Part shown: positions 22,673 to 33,560 of the stretch, piece after piece
Numbering within the stretch: the first letter of the stretch is position 1
Layout of the letters: each line of letters starts with the position of its first letter
Assembly (NCBI GenBank): GCA_932521025.1
Contig: OW051469.1
Coordinates: forward strand, 3,422,398 to 3,486,397
DNA from: Oscheius onirici
Taxonomy: Eukaryota; Nematoda; Chromadorea; Rhabditida; Rhabditidae
Reading direction: 5' to 3'
DNA length: 64,000 nt
Notes under the pieces: generated by a model
What the model saw: only the letters and a program-made list of their open reading frames with translations
Database searches by the model: none
Told to the model about the DNA's origin: nothing
Position numbers and translations under genes: made by a program

Positions 22673-22960
22673 ATGAACCTTGTCCTCATCCTTCTGGCCA
22701 TTTAATCCCTCTCTGCTGCTCGAGCTCCGCCAAGACCAACTTCTGGAACAGTTTGCTTTTCCTGTGGGACTGGCCCTGTTGGTCCAGGTTCTCCAGCAGA
22801 AACAACGAAAACTCCAGTTAGAGGCAAGAGACAAACTGTCGAAGTGAGCTTTTTCTTATGAAGGAGAAATAACTTTTAGGAGCAATGTTCATCTTCGTGC
22901 TCATATTGTAATGCTTGTACGGCAAAGTTTTTTTTGTCGAAATCTCTTTGGTTGTTTTTA
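22673..22960 (+). pseudogene. Secreted peptide gene with a nonsense codon in its signal peptide
   Basis: The frame starts MNLVLILLAI, meets TAA at 22703-22705, and then continues in the same frame with SLSAARAPPRPTSGTVCFSC. A normal intron follows at about 22843-22879, then an exon with a dense Cys/Ser stretch (EQCSSSCSYCNACTA). Without the TAA this would be a good secreted Cys-rich propeptide with a dibasic processing-like site (RGKRQ). The intact TATA box, frame and splice sites suggest recent inactivation, a strain polymorphism or a sequencing error. The 3' end runs into repeat sequence at about 22975 without a clear stop context. Confidence 0.55.
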
Positions 22961-22974
22961 GGCCGACTCGTAAG

Positions 22975-23330
22975 ATCTTTATCTTTATTCGCTAAATCAA
23001 GTCTAATGATCGACAAGGGCGTCTCTAAGATTGGACCATTCTAGCTTCGTCCTTCTCTACCCAGTTTCGTCCTTTAAAGGTCCCAAGTTCAAACTCGCTT
23101 CTGCCCAACCAAGGCATCCATCCTCCCGAGGTCGGTGAATTGGTAGTAGCATGCTACGAAGATAAAGCGTTCTTGGAGTCAGACTTGGCACCTGTCCAGA
23201 TTATAGAACGTAAGCCTGCTTTCTCTGGCCCCTCAGATTAGACCCGCACGCAATTGAGCTTGCTCTGGCGTTGATTACGGGGTAAACTTTATCTTTATCT
23301 TTACCTTCTCCACCATGTCTGTCCAGCGAT
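22975..23330. repeat. SINE-like or LINE-tail repeat
   Basis: Bounded on both sides by TCTTTATCTTTA-type motifs (22978 and 23288), as seen at the simple-repeat tails of RTE-type elements and their SINE partners. The inside is non-coding. It sits directly downstream of the F-box-like gene at 23419 and at the end of the pseudogene at 22673. Confidence 0.4.
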
Positions 23331-23418
23331 TTCTTTTACTCGTAAGATGTCAATCCGAGAATTTTTTTCCCGTTTGCTACAATAACTTGAATCACGTTTA
23401 CTGTCATTGGAAACCACC

Positions 23419-26024
23419 TTATCTCTTGCTATCGTAAACACGCAAAAGGTCACAAAACGCTTGGGGATCAAGAGGGGCATCGGGATCTTCGCTGTAGCCT
23501 GAAAGGTCAATAACCGGTCTGAAGCCTGAATAGCCAGCTGAAAATTGTGAGGACGTATTGGCCAAATATGACATTCCGTGATGCACCAGATCAGACAACA
23601 TGCGAACATTTGTCTGCATCCGAATCGCGGTTAGATAGTTTGTGCCCGTGCACGCCGTTCCGGTTAATCTGGTGAATATGGTCATAATAAGATAAACATT
23701 GTCGGGGTTTGCTACGAGTATCGTCGTCAGGCGGGAAATCCAATAGTTGGCGCGAACTTCCGGTGTTTTATGGGAATAGGTATGTGGTCCTGACAGCGCA
23801 TCCAGAAAATCATCCACTTCACATTCCATCTTCAGCTCAAAAGTATTCGTTTTGTAAGTCCAGCTTCCTGATTGCCATTTCTGAAACAAATTCCATAAAC
23901 CTCTATTAGAAGCCTCCCCTTTCGAAAAATACGCAATTGCGTACGCGTATGTATACACCAGAGAAAAAATACTAAAAAAGTAAAGAAGGCTGTCGTCAAA
24001 ACAAGTCAAAGTCAATGTCAGTTACGCAATTGCTTATTTTCGGAAGGTAGTTTTAATGGAGGTTTTAGGGAATGAATTTTTTAGCTCTTGGTGATCACCT
24101 TTACAATATCGACGATTGGCAGTTTTTCTAAAATATCACTGCCGTCGGTGTCAAAGCCGACGTCTCTGTAAGGATCTCTGTAACTGTCACGAAGCTCGAG
24201 GCAACTAAAACTGTGCAGCAGATCCTCCAGTACTGCATCGCTCACAGGTTGCTCCGTCTCGATTGACATAATTTTTGGTTCCTGAAAGCTTATAAATTTG
24301 AATCAGAGATCTCACCAGTGTCTTGTAGCATTTGTGTAGCTGCGTCAAGTCCGGGCATATTATACTTGCACCCATCATCCATGACTTCATTTCACTCTCG
24401 GCTTTGCCTTCCTTCCACGAGATTTGTGGATTCCTTAGTGGCCACTTCATATAATGGAGAAGATGATAAAAGCTTCCATCCCAAGGCTGACAACTATCAA
24501 ACGAAAAAGGAAGAATTGAGCACGGGTCGCTGATTTTGAGCTGTTTGGAACCAAGTGGGGATCGGCAAGACAAAGCGAGCTGTTCATCCTAAAAGTTTGG
24601 TTTTACTTGAAATTGTGACAAACTGACGCCATCGGTGTCTCTGACATCATTTAGAATAAGAGATGCGTGGTTGATTCTGATGCTGAACTTTGTCAGATTT
24701 TTATTCATCAACGCGTTGATGTACTTGCAGAGTCGCATCGAGCGAACGAAAGCTCGCGAGTGCATCTGAATCAGTTTTATCAATATCAGAAAAGAGTACT
24801 TTTGAGATGATGGCCAGGATATGCTGGTCCTCTAGCCCGTCAAAAAAACACGGTTCTGGTAGTAGAAGAGAAACACTGGCCCGTTTCTCAATGAGGGCTG
24901 AGCATATGTTAATAATGTCGTTAAAGGATTCTAAAAAGATACGTTACAGGGGTGGCCACTAATTAGTTGCTACTTGGGTCTTGCGTCGCGTAGAGAAATC
25001 CTTTAGGTCTGATTTTCTGGCTCAAGTTAGCTCTACGAAAGGCCGTTCTTACCCTTATTTACCCTTATTCCTTATTTTTATTCAGTTCTTTATGCTAGGA
25101 AACGATACGCAATAGCTTTTCATAATACTTTGTGGCTAGCACAGCAGCTTCGTAGTGAACGTAGGGAACAAAGAACGAAATAAAATTTCTGGATCCATAA
25201 TACCATCATCATGGACTTTTTCACTGCGCATGCCAAAAGTTCATGCCAGCAAAACTGGGGCAAGAAAAAACTTTTCGTCCTTATGATGTTCTACAATCTG
25301 ATAGCTCTTGACAAGCTCTTTCCAAAGCCGTCGGAAAATCGAAGTTATCTCAAAGAGTCACGGAGATATGATGCTTTCAAAACGCCCACTTTTGGCAAAA
25401 ATGGACCACCTGGGGAAAACTTAAACTTTTAAAGCACAAAACCAGGAAGTCTGGTCCTGTGCACATGAACGAGGCCTATAAAACTCCATGGAAGAAGGGT
25501 ATAGAGAAGCCGTGAGTTTGTTATATGACGGAGTTATGGTCAACTTACATGAAAAAATACCAAAACTTTCATCAGTAAATCGGCCTGTAAAACCACGTAA
25601 ATAAACCAAATCACTTGATATTCTGGGGTAAGAACGGCCTTTCGTATGGCTAACTTGGGCCAGAAAATCAGACCTAAAGGATCTCTCTACGCGACGCAAG
25701 ACCCAAGTGGCAACTAATTAGTGGCCACTAAGTATGATTTATTCGATAAAAATAAGTCGTTACCGTAACCCTCCGCTTTGTAACGATTGCTGCAAGACTT
25801 ATCAAAGTCTTCGACTTGATGGGTGAGAATCTCTCTGCTTCTTTCAAATTCCATGTCGCTGAGCTGAACAAAACCATCAAATCAAAAAAATCATAGCATA
25901 CCTTTGAAATATGGACATCGCTGTCGGTCCAGAAGCTTTCAGAGAAGTAGAGACTATCAGGTGGCGCGAGTCGGCTAGTTGAGACAGGCGATCGTAAATC
26001 TTCTTTACAGGTACGCTCGGACAT
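23419..26024 (-). CDS. F-box-like family protein, member A
   Basis: Member of a local lineage-specific family also found at 45155, 51820 and 59482. Minus-strand exons: MSERTCKEDL... to DSDVHISK; LSDMEFERSREILTHQ... to KAEGY; ESFNDIINICSALIEKRAS to LAIISK; MHSRAFVRSMRLCKY...; DEQLALSCRSPL...; EPKIMSIETEQ... to VDIVK; and KWQSGSWTYKTNTF... ending at 23419. The segment LEDQHILAIISK/MHSRAFVRSMRLCKYINAL has the hydrophobic spacing of an F-box (adaptor for SCF ubiquitin ligases), and the later WQSG segment recalls F-box-associated domains. This is pattern matching, not a firm domain call. The intron 24931-25763 holds a TIR transposon; all exons remain open. Confidence 0.6.
24947..25732. mobile_element. 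TIR DNA transposon (non-autonomous, Tc1/mariner-like) inside an intron
   Basis: Terminal inverted repeats of about 105 bp: the left arm runs from GTGGCCACTAATTAGTTGC (24952) to beyond AAAGGCCGTTCTTACCC; the right arm is its mirror, ending GCAACTAATTAGTGGCCAC (25728). If the element starts at CAGGGG (24947) and ends at CTAAG (25732), it is flanked by TA on both sides, a Tc1/mariner-type target duplication. It carries no transposase frame, so it would depend on enzyme from elsewhere. Confidence 0.75.
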
Positions 26025-26905
26025 TGCTAAAAAGAGACAGGTAAAAATCCACTTTAAATTGCTCTCGCGTCTGTCGGAAGCTCTAATTGGCAATAATTGG
26101 GGAGATTTATGAAGATCAGAATAGTTATTCTTTTCTAACAAGTCGAAACAGGAAAAGCAAGTGCGCGAAGGGTTCTTATGACTTTGATAGTTTCTTTGAA
26201 GGGACAGGGGGGTGACCGGAGCAGAGTGACAAGGGAAGAACGAAAGGGAACTGAGGGTCCGGGAAAAAAATCATAGGAGAAGACGAGGAATATTTAGCCC
26301 TGGAAGGGCGGTGCTATCCTTGTATACTAAAAAAACAGAGAAAGAAAAGACTACTTCCCAACTGGAAGAAAAGGTAAGATGTCTGGTGAGAACTGAACAA
26401 TGGGAATTTTTCCGATTTTATAGAGGCCAGATAACATGATTGTTTGTGATCAGACTACGGAAGGAGTGCGAGAAAGATATTATAGGAAAAAGGCTATCTA
26501 AGCGAATTTAACAATGCCAATTTGCAAATTCAGCTCATTTTTGTAGCGAGCGAGTGTGACTGGCTTATCTGGTGCGGTCGTAAAAAGCTTCCACTCTGGG
26601 TATCTCTCCCGCCTCAATCCCTCGCTTATGTCGTTTTACCTAGCCTTGCTGTTTATTATCACATGTCGTTAAATGGGTTCCCAATCTGCAAAGTGAACAA
26701 AAAATTTGAACAGACTCATTGCGGGAGAAGCTTTCGGAACAGTTCAGACAGTACGATTCGATCAGTGCAAGAACAAAAAAAGAGCCCTTGTCATCGAACA
26801 ATAAACGGAAACAAGTCCTTGCAAACAATAAACTTTATAACCCAAGTCTCTCGTTCGAATGGATTTATTATGGCTTTTGGTTTAGTGACCCGTTTTCAGA
26901 ACCTT
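26025..26905. other. Gene-free stretch with a dispersed repeat fragment
   Basis: Upstream of F-box-like member A. The segment 26045-26095 (AATCCACTTTAAATTGCT, CTGTCGGAAGCT, TAATTGGCAAT) recurs at about 30341-30405 with a longer TG-rich spacer. The 189-codon plus-strand frame (26522-27091) lacks coding character and is not accepted. Confidence 0.4.
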
Positions 26906-27241
26906 CTAGTGTTTATTCACATTAAGCTTCGAACGAGTCCTTGTCGGCTTTCTCTTGGCCCTCGACGGTCTCTTCTCGCCACTATCCGACTAGTGAACTT
27001 TTTGAAAGGATTAGCGCTTCCTTTGTCAGTATTTCAGTTTTATGAAAGTACTTCAGTTTTTCTTCAACTTTACGGCTCCGGTTGTAGATGACTTTTTCAG
27101 TCTCCCACCGACGGATGATGTCACCAAAAAGGTCTCGACTCTGACCACCAAAGACTCCGTTTTGAAAACATATATGATTCTCTACCTCTCTGTCTAACTG
27201 TCTGTATGTCTCACAATAATCAGATGCACTTTCGGACGCAT
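26906..27241 (-). CDS. Putative small basic protein next to a LINE
   Basis: Three exons (27241-27215, 27181-27074, 26989-26906) join in frame with GT-AG introns of about 33 and 84 nt to 72 residues: MRPKVHLII, then RIIYVFKTESLVVRVETFLV, then a basic tail (SDSGEKRPSRAKRKPTRTRS). An AATAAA overlaps the last codons before the TAG at 26906. The tail composition suggests nucleic-acid binding. The first exon is only nine codons and lies about 140 nt from the LINE fragment at 27380, so this could be the 3' remnant of a longer gene truncated by that insertion. No family recognised. Confidence 0.4.
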
Positions 27242-27379
27242 GGAGCGGGCAAAAGTAAAGGCAGAAGAAATTCTTTCTCTCTCGAAGAACTGATTCTTCT
27301 CTTTCAAAAATCTGATGCAATTGTTTTCGTCGTTCTCACTTCACACGTTCTTCATGTTTACGCAGCAATAAGTTATCCT

Positions 27380-28285
27380 CAAGGTCGTCAAGGCTGCGTG
27401 CTCCATCGCCAAGGCTGCGTGCGCAAGGTTCTCTTCAACGCTGTGCTGGAGGACATCTTTCGGCGACTCAACTGGGACGACCTCGGTTTCAACATCAACG
27501 GCCGTAAGCTGAATCATCTTCGCTACGCCGATGACGTCGTGTCCGAAAGAGTCTGAGAGCTGTACAGCGGATGGTAACCGAACTGGAACAAGTAAGCCGT
27601 AGCATTGGATTGGAAGTCAACCTTTGCAAGACAGTTGCGATGACCAATGCCTACGAGGAAGATCAGCGTCTGTCTGGACAGACAATCCAGTTTGTCCAGC
27701 ATTTCACCTATCTTGGATGTTCGGTAACCTGCACCTCAGAGAGCCAGGAGTTGTCTCGAAGGATCGGAGCTTCGTGGGGAGCTTTCAATCGTCACCGTCT
27801 CTTCCTTACCAAGAGGACCGTGCCGATGAAGATGAAGCGCAAAGTCTACCTGACCTGTATCGTCCCAAGTTTTCTGTACGGCTGCGAACTCTGGAGCCTT
27901 CGAATCGATGAGCTGAGGAAACTAGCAGCAGTGCAGCGACGACAGGAAAGAGCAATGCTGGGCTTCAGTCTTCTCGACCGTAGAAGGAATGAGGACGTGA
28001 GGAGAATGACTGCTCTCCCAGACATCCTAGACTTGGCTTGGAGAAGGAAGCTATGGCATGCAATGGTCGAAAGCGACGACGGAATCTCTCGATCAGCGGC
28101 GAATCGTCGGAAGGCCATACATGAGATGGGAAGACGATCTGAAGAAGGCCTCCGAGAGGATCGGGAAAATCTCGACGACGTGGATGCGACAGGCTAGAGA
28201 GGACGGCGAAGAGTGGATTCGAGCCATGGGAGCGGCAAGGGACCCCATCTAGGAACCCCCTTGATACCGTCAATAAAAATGTAAA
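27380..28285 (+). mobile_element. Truncated RTE-type LINE, 3' part of reverse transcriptase
   Basis: Begins inside the reverse transcriptase (KVLFNAVLEDIFRRLNWDDL), with the catalytic YADDVV motif at about 27525-27542 followed by a frameshift. It continues with the thumb region (GLEVNLCKTVAM, FTYLGCSV, YLTCIVPSFLYGCELWSL, QRRQERAMLGFSLLDRR), shifts frame again near 28050-28110, and ends VGRPYMRWEDDLKKASER to ARDPI and a short tail (AATAAAAATGTAAATGTAAA). 5' truncation and at least two frameshifts mean it is inactive. Confidence 0.85.
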
Positions 28286-28463
28286 TGTAAAGTTATTCTC
28301 TTTACCCGTTTGACCATAGTTAACGTCGGCATTCTGAGGTGCTGGTCAAATCGACTTACCGGTAGGTTCACATCTTCATTCTATTCTGGCCTGACTCTGT
28401 TTCTCTGGCTACTGTAGAATATCTTTATTACCCAAATCTTATACAACCCATACTTTATGGAAA

Positions 28464-30053
28464 TTAATAAACAGTCATACTCTTCTCATAAATACCGGCA
28501 ATGGCTTCTTTGTCTGTCGCTCTTGGAGCAATATTGATGTTCGGAACAGAGTGTACAGCGGCATTGGTCAACTTTTCTATGTCTTCAGTTCCAAAACCCA
28601 TGGCCTTCAACCCATTGGGGACTTTGAAGTCGCTCATGAAGCCACGAAGCTGGTCCTGGAGAGTTTTGGAGATGTAATCAGTACTAGCAGTGATGGGAAG
28701 ATCAGCTCCGAGACACCTGGACGCCTCGGCATGGCGCTTCGGGTCAGCCGGGGTGGTAAACTCGAAATCGGCTACAGCCGTGGTCATGACTGAGAGTCCA
28801 TGTGGGATGAGTCTCTTTCCTTCCGGATAGTCGGGATCCTGGTACTTTTTGCCCTGACTACTGATCGGGTAACTCAGACCATGACAGATATGGACACCGG
28901 CGTTGCCGAAGCCCATTCCGGCAAAGGAACTGGCCATCATCATCTGGGTACGGGCTTCTTCGTCCGTGGGGTCAAAGATACTGCGACGGAAGTATTTTCC
29001 GATTATCTGGAAAAGGGATATTTGTCAAGAGAGACTGAACCTACCCTCAGAGCCTCCTTTGACCAGACATCACTGATCGGATTCGATCCCTGATAGACTG
29101 GACGGACGTCCGGATTGGCCGGTCTTGGGCCTCTCTGATGATATGGAACTGCCGTGTAGCTCTCCAAAGCATGACAAAGAACATCGAATCCAGAGTAGAT
29201 GGCCACGTTTCGGGGCATACTGTAACAGTCGTTTGCCTCTATTGACCACCTCACCTCATCACATTCAGTGGATCAATAATGGCAAGAAGGGGCTTAATAC
29301 ATCTCAGACGGATTCCAGTCTTACAGTTATGCTCCGGGAGATCCATAATAGCTGCTCCGGTAGTCTCACTACCGGTACCGGCAGTTGTCGGGACAGCAAT
29401 GAGAGGGAGCATTGGCTTGTCTGGAATGAGTCCTTTTCCGAAGGGAGGGTGGATGTAGTCAAAAAAGTCGGCGGAACTGTTGGAACAGTACAGAGCAGCA
29501 GCCTGAAAGTAGTTCCTGTCACTGTCACTCATACCTTCGTCGTATCGATCACCGAGCCTCCACCAACAGCCACAAAACTGTCACAGCCCTTCCTTTTAGC
29601 AAAATCGATGGCTCTGATCATGCTCTTATCACTTGGCTCAACCAGCACATCAGCAAATACAGTATACCCGATTCCGTGACTCTTCAGTGACGATTCTACT
29701 GTCCTAAATCAGTGCTTTCTGGGAAAATGAGCTCAAAAACTTGAAAGCAATGGTATTGGCGACAGTTTTGTCCGTGACGACGAGAGTATTTTTAGCTCCG
29801 AGCTTTTTCACATCGTAGCCAAGTTCAGCCGTGACTCCCGGACCAAATCTCAGGGTGGAACAGACCATTTCGAAGGCGTAGTCTGTGGTTTTTCCTGAAC
29901 TTTTTGTTATTTTCCATGCTGGAGACTGTCCTTACCCGAAGTACTGAGTTTAGCTACTTTGATAGGTCCGGAATCCGGAGCGTGATGAGGACAGACAGTC
30001 TTGGAGCTACAAACACGCTCCAGGAGACTTTTGGCCGCGTTGTGACGGGACAT
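28464..30053 (-). CDS. hot: Hydroxyacid-oxoacid transhydrogenase (ADHFE1-like, iron-containing ADH)
   Basis: Mitochondrial enzyme that couples oxidation of 4-hydroxybutyrate to succinic semialdehyde with reduction of 2-oxoglutarate. About 470 residues. Start 30053 gives [20 protein letters not shown], a basic, Ser-containing import sequence. Then come [29 protein letters not shown], the nucleotide-binding [35 protein letters not shown], the metal-ligand helices [15 protein letters not shown] (His ligand) and [16 protein letters not shown] (His ligands), and the C-terminal [20 protein letters not shown]. All family landmarks are present and in order. Exons match several short introns; the long antisense frames over them are shadows. 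Confidence 0.92.
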
Positions 30054-31447
30054 TCTGGGGACTTACCGTCTGAAATGAAGAAATTAGTCAAGGAAATTGT
30101 CTTGGTAGTGATTTTTTAGGTAGTTTTCAACTGATTGTGGCAATAAACAAAAATAAGAAAAAAATATACCTAGCTCAGTTTTTCTCCATGATTTGCCGTT
30201 TTTGTGCAGAAAATTTCTAATTTCCGCATTAACGTACTGTACGCGTTCAAAAAGAATTGGCGGGGCCTTCATATTTTGCCTTGGCATTTCTGTGCGATTT
30301 CCTCTTCATGGCAGCTTATTTTTCTCCTTTTATTCCTGCCAAATCCACTTTAAATTGCTTCCAGGTCTCTGTGTGTGTGTCTGTCGGAAGCTTTAATTGG
30401 CAATCAAAATGGAGCAATTTGTGCGCACAATTAAGGGGAAAGGAGTTAGTGTAACAAGTTTAGACAAGTCAATTTGCTAGTGCAAGTAGACTTAATTTTT
30501 GACTTTCAGTTTCCAGACAGTAAAGAATCAAGTGCGGGTTAGGAATACGGAAAAGCGTTCAAGGGGGTTTCTACTATAACTTTAGCTCCAACGGGGTGAT
30601 ATCACAACTGGAGAACAGGGATAGAGCAGAACAGGAGCACGGGGAAATAGGGACAGGGAGATCAGCAGGGAAGGATATGTGCACGGAAATTACATGAAGG
30701 GATACAGGGACGACAGGAGGGAAAAATTAGGCGAAAGGGGTCATGGCGATAGGAACGTCGTAAGTGGTAGAGAAAGAAAAAAAACAGATGACAACGGATA
30801 GGAGAAGACACACATTGCAGAATGCAGTGGTGGACAGAGAGAATGTGCCGAGAAATTAGAAACAAAGCAGGACAGAGGAACAGAAGGACAGGAACATAAT
30901 TGATCTGGAGAGGGATCACATAGCAAACTGTTAACTGTTATCTGTTTTGAAACGGACAAACTAAGTCACTTAGCCCCGGAGGGGCGTAGCACAACTTGTT
31001 TGGATTAAAACTAGTAGAATTTGCCCCAGAAAACAAGTAAAATATAAAAAACAAAATACTCGATGTTTTGCTATGAAATGTCGACCAAACGCTGAAAGAT
31101 CGGTTAAATAACGCTCCTTCTTTTTCTCTCATATTTTTGCCTTTCATGTTGTCGATATAAGGGTAAACAGTAAACAGAAAAGGGTTTGATCGATTTTGTG
31201 TTGACGGTCAGGAAGAAAAGACGCACTGCGTACGATTTCATGACCCGGAGAAGAGGTGGAGCGAACGGCCGAGTCAGCTGTAATAGGGTCCTTTTTGCTG
31301 ATTCATATTTCTCTCCTTCTTTTTTCCTCTTCAGTATTTTTTTGACTAAAATGTATAAGCAATCGGACAAAAACCTTTCTTCTCTCCATGCTCTCCTGGA
31401 TTCTTGTTTTCTCTATTTTCTCACCACTAATCCACAATTTTTCAGCC
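30054..31447. other. Intergenic stretch between divergent genes
   Basis: Separates the transhydrogenase (minus) from CHMP2 (plus). It contains a TG-rich run (30366-30382) and the second copy of the repeat also found at 26045. The purine-rich GGGACAGGGAGA-like sequence at 30600-30720 has no coding character. The acceptor ATTTTTCAG lies 3 nt before the CHMP2 start. Confidence 0.4.
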
Positions 31448-33152
31448 ATGGACTTCCTTTTCGGACGCAAAAAGACACCAGCGGAGCTGCTTCGACAAAA
31501 TCAAAGGGCCCTGAACAAGGCTATTCGCGAACTTGACAGGTAAACCTCGTTTTTGTTTTTAGCTTTTGTCCGACAAACTGGCACGGCTGTCTAAATGTTT
31601 TTGTTGTGGCACTTAACAATGTTGCATCTCTAATTGTTTTTGTCGGTGGGTATAGTCTGTCTAGCTGTCTTGTCTGTGGCCCAGCAGCATGAATTCCGAA
31701 TCTGTTATTGCGACAATCTGCTGAACTGTCTTGTCTGAGGTGACAAAATCACGGCCTAGTCGTCGAACTCTCTCGGCTGTAGCTGTCTAACATTCTGGTG
31801 TGGTCCCAATATGACTCCGCCGTCTCTGTCTAGTCTGTAGCCTTGTCATTACTTGTATTTTTCAGGGAAAAGCAGCGTATGGAAGTCCAGGAGAAGAAGG
31901 TCATCGCCGAAATCAAGAAAATGGCCCAACAGAACCAGATGGACTCGGTCAAGGTGATGGCCAAGGATCTCGTCCGGACTAGACGCTACATTAAAAAGTT
32001 TATCATGATGAAGGCCAATATCCAGGTTTTTCACTAATTTTTCCATAAAAAATAGTTCATTTTAGGCAGTTTCTCTCAAAGTACAGACGCTAAAAAGTCA
32101 GGACGCTATGGCCCAAGCTATGAAAGGCGTCACGCGTGCCATGCAGTCGATGAACAAGCAGCTAAATCTTCCGCAAATTCAGAAAATCATGATGGAGGTT
32201 GGTTTTTTGTCCTTTTTCTTCAAAAAAAAATGACCATCATTTTAGTTCGAAAAACAAAGCGAAATCATGGACATGAAAGAAGATATCATGGGCGATGCCA
32301 TCGACGACGCACTAGGTGATCCGGCCGACGACGAGGAGAGTGAAACCATCGTGAACAAGGTTCTCGACGAGCTCGGGATCCAGATGGGCGAGCAGCTCGG
32401 CGGATTGCCGACGACGGGAGGAGCTATTGGAGTAGCTGCGGGACAGTCTGCTAGGCAACCGGTTGCAGTCGGTGGTGGAGCAGGACCTTCAGGCCAGTTT
32501 TTTTTAAGTCTTTTTGTCGGAAAAAATTGTATTGCTTGAGCTGGCAGTGTCTTTCATTCGTTTTCATCCTCGAAAAGTTGTCCTAATGTTGTTGTTTTCT
32601 CTTTTCAGCCTTGTTAAGCCTATTTGCAAATTTTCAACGCACTTTAGTTGAGCTCAGCGTGTAGTACAAATCCGAAAACCAAAATTACATGAAAACTGTA
32701 CAGAAACGGACAACCTTGGTCTTATTAAATTTGAACATTAAAAAATAAGGTATTTTCTAGTATTTTCCTGCTAGCAAAATGAGCTAAAATGCAGTATATT
32801 GGGTGGTTACAGCCACGGCAATTAGACAACCAAGTCTTACTTAGGCCGGAGCATTCGCGACGTTTGAGAATTTGGATGAAGGAGGTTGCCAGCTCGAGTA
32901 CCCCTTTAAAAGGCCAAAAACACACCGAAGAGGACTCTTCCCAGCTTCTTCGGCACACTTTTGGCAAAAATCATCGCCTGTAAAACGGCAGTCGACTCTC
33001 ACTTTCCACCTACTCCTTTAGTGGAATTCGGGAGTCTTTCTGAGTCGAACAACTTTTTATTTACATATTTTCTTCAAATATTAACTCCAAAAATTTCAGA
33101 CGACATCGACGACGACCTCCAGAGGCGCCTGGACATGTTGCGAAGAGAATAA
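31448..33152 (+). CDS. vps-2: CHMP2 / VPS2, ESCRT-III subunit
   Basis: Core ESCRT-III subunit that polymerises on membranes for multivesicular-body sorting, cytokinetic abscission and membrane repair. It starts MDFLFGRKKTPAELLRQNQR (membrane-binding N-terminus), then the basic helix of the hairpin (EKQRMEVQEKKVIAEIKKMA; DLVRTRRYIKKFIMMKANIQ), the second helices (MKGVTRAMQSMNKQLNLPQI), the acidic autoinhibitory part (DALGDPADDEESETIVNKVL) and the MIM1-type tail LQRRLDMLRRE that binds the VPS4 MIT domain. Five exons, about 215 residues, normal for the family. The acceptor TTTTTCAG directly precedes CC-ATG, a likely spliced-leader site. AATAAA overlaps the stop codon. The last intron needs either a GC donor after GGACCTTCAG or a GT donor 15 nt earlier. 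Confidence 0.92.
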
Positions 33153-33560
33153 ACGGCTCCACAAAAATGTAAATCTGTATAAACCTGACGTCTTCCCGAA
33201 CAAGTGATTCAACACGCAATGTGTTCTACATTTATAGCCTCGTTTTTTTTATTAAACTCTATCCAAAACTTGTTAAACTTGACACAGAAAAAGTTGTTCC
33301 ACTCAAATATCTTTCATTTGGCCGCGGATTTGCCATCGGGCTTGTCGAAAACCCGTTAGGCCGAGCGGCCACTGTCGCGTGGCCGATCTCCCCTCCGACC
33401 GCCACCCTTCGATTTTCGACTGATTCAAAAGGCAAACATCTCGGGAGGGCGTCTTTTGCGTACTCTTGTAACAGAAAGAGAGACACGTCACCCGCCTTTT
33501 ATCGTTGCTTGTTTCACAATTGGCTTTTTTGACAGACAATTTGTCAATTTTCAGAAGAAA
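33153..33560. other. Spacer between CHMP2 and the RhoGAP gene
   Basis: About 400 nt with no gene. Near the right end TTTTCAG precedes AAGAAA-ATG, a possible trans-splice site. The spacing is longer than the usual 100-bp operon gap, so operon membership is uncertain. Confidence 0.35.

Noticed and set aside
24952-25728. Autonomous transposon with its own transposase
   Set aside because: No frame inside the inverted repeats shows a DDE/D-like domain or significant length.
26522-27091. 189-codon plus-strand open frame
   Set aside because: No family, no splice or polyadenylation support, and the opposite strand offers a coherent three-exon gene over part of it.
29125-29679. 184-codon plus-strand open frame
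   Set aside because: Antisense shadow of the transhydrogenase exons, which carry complete family motifs.
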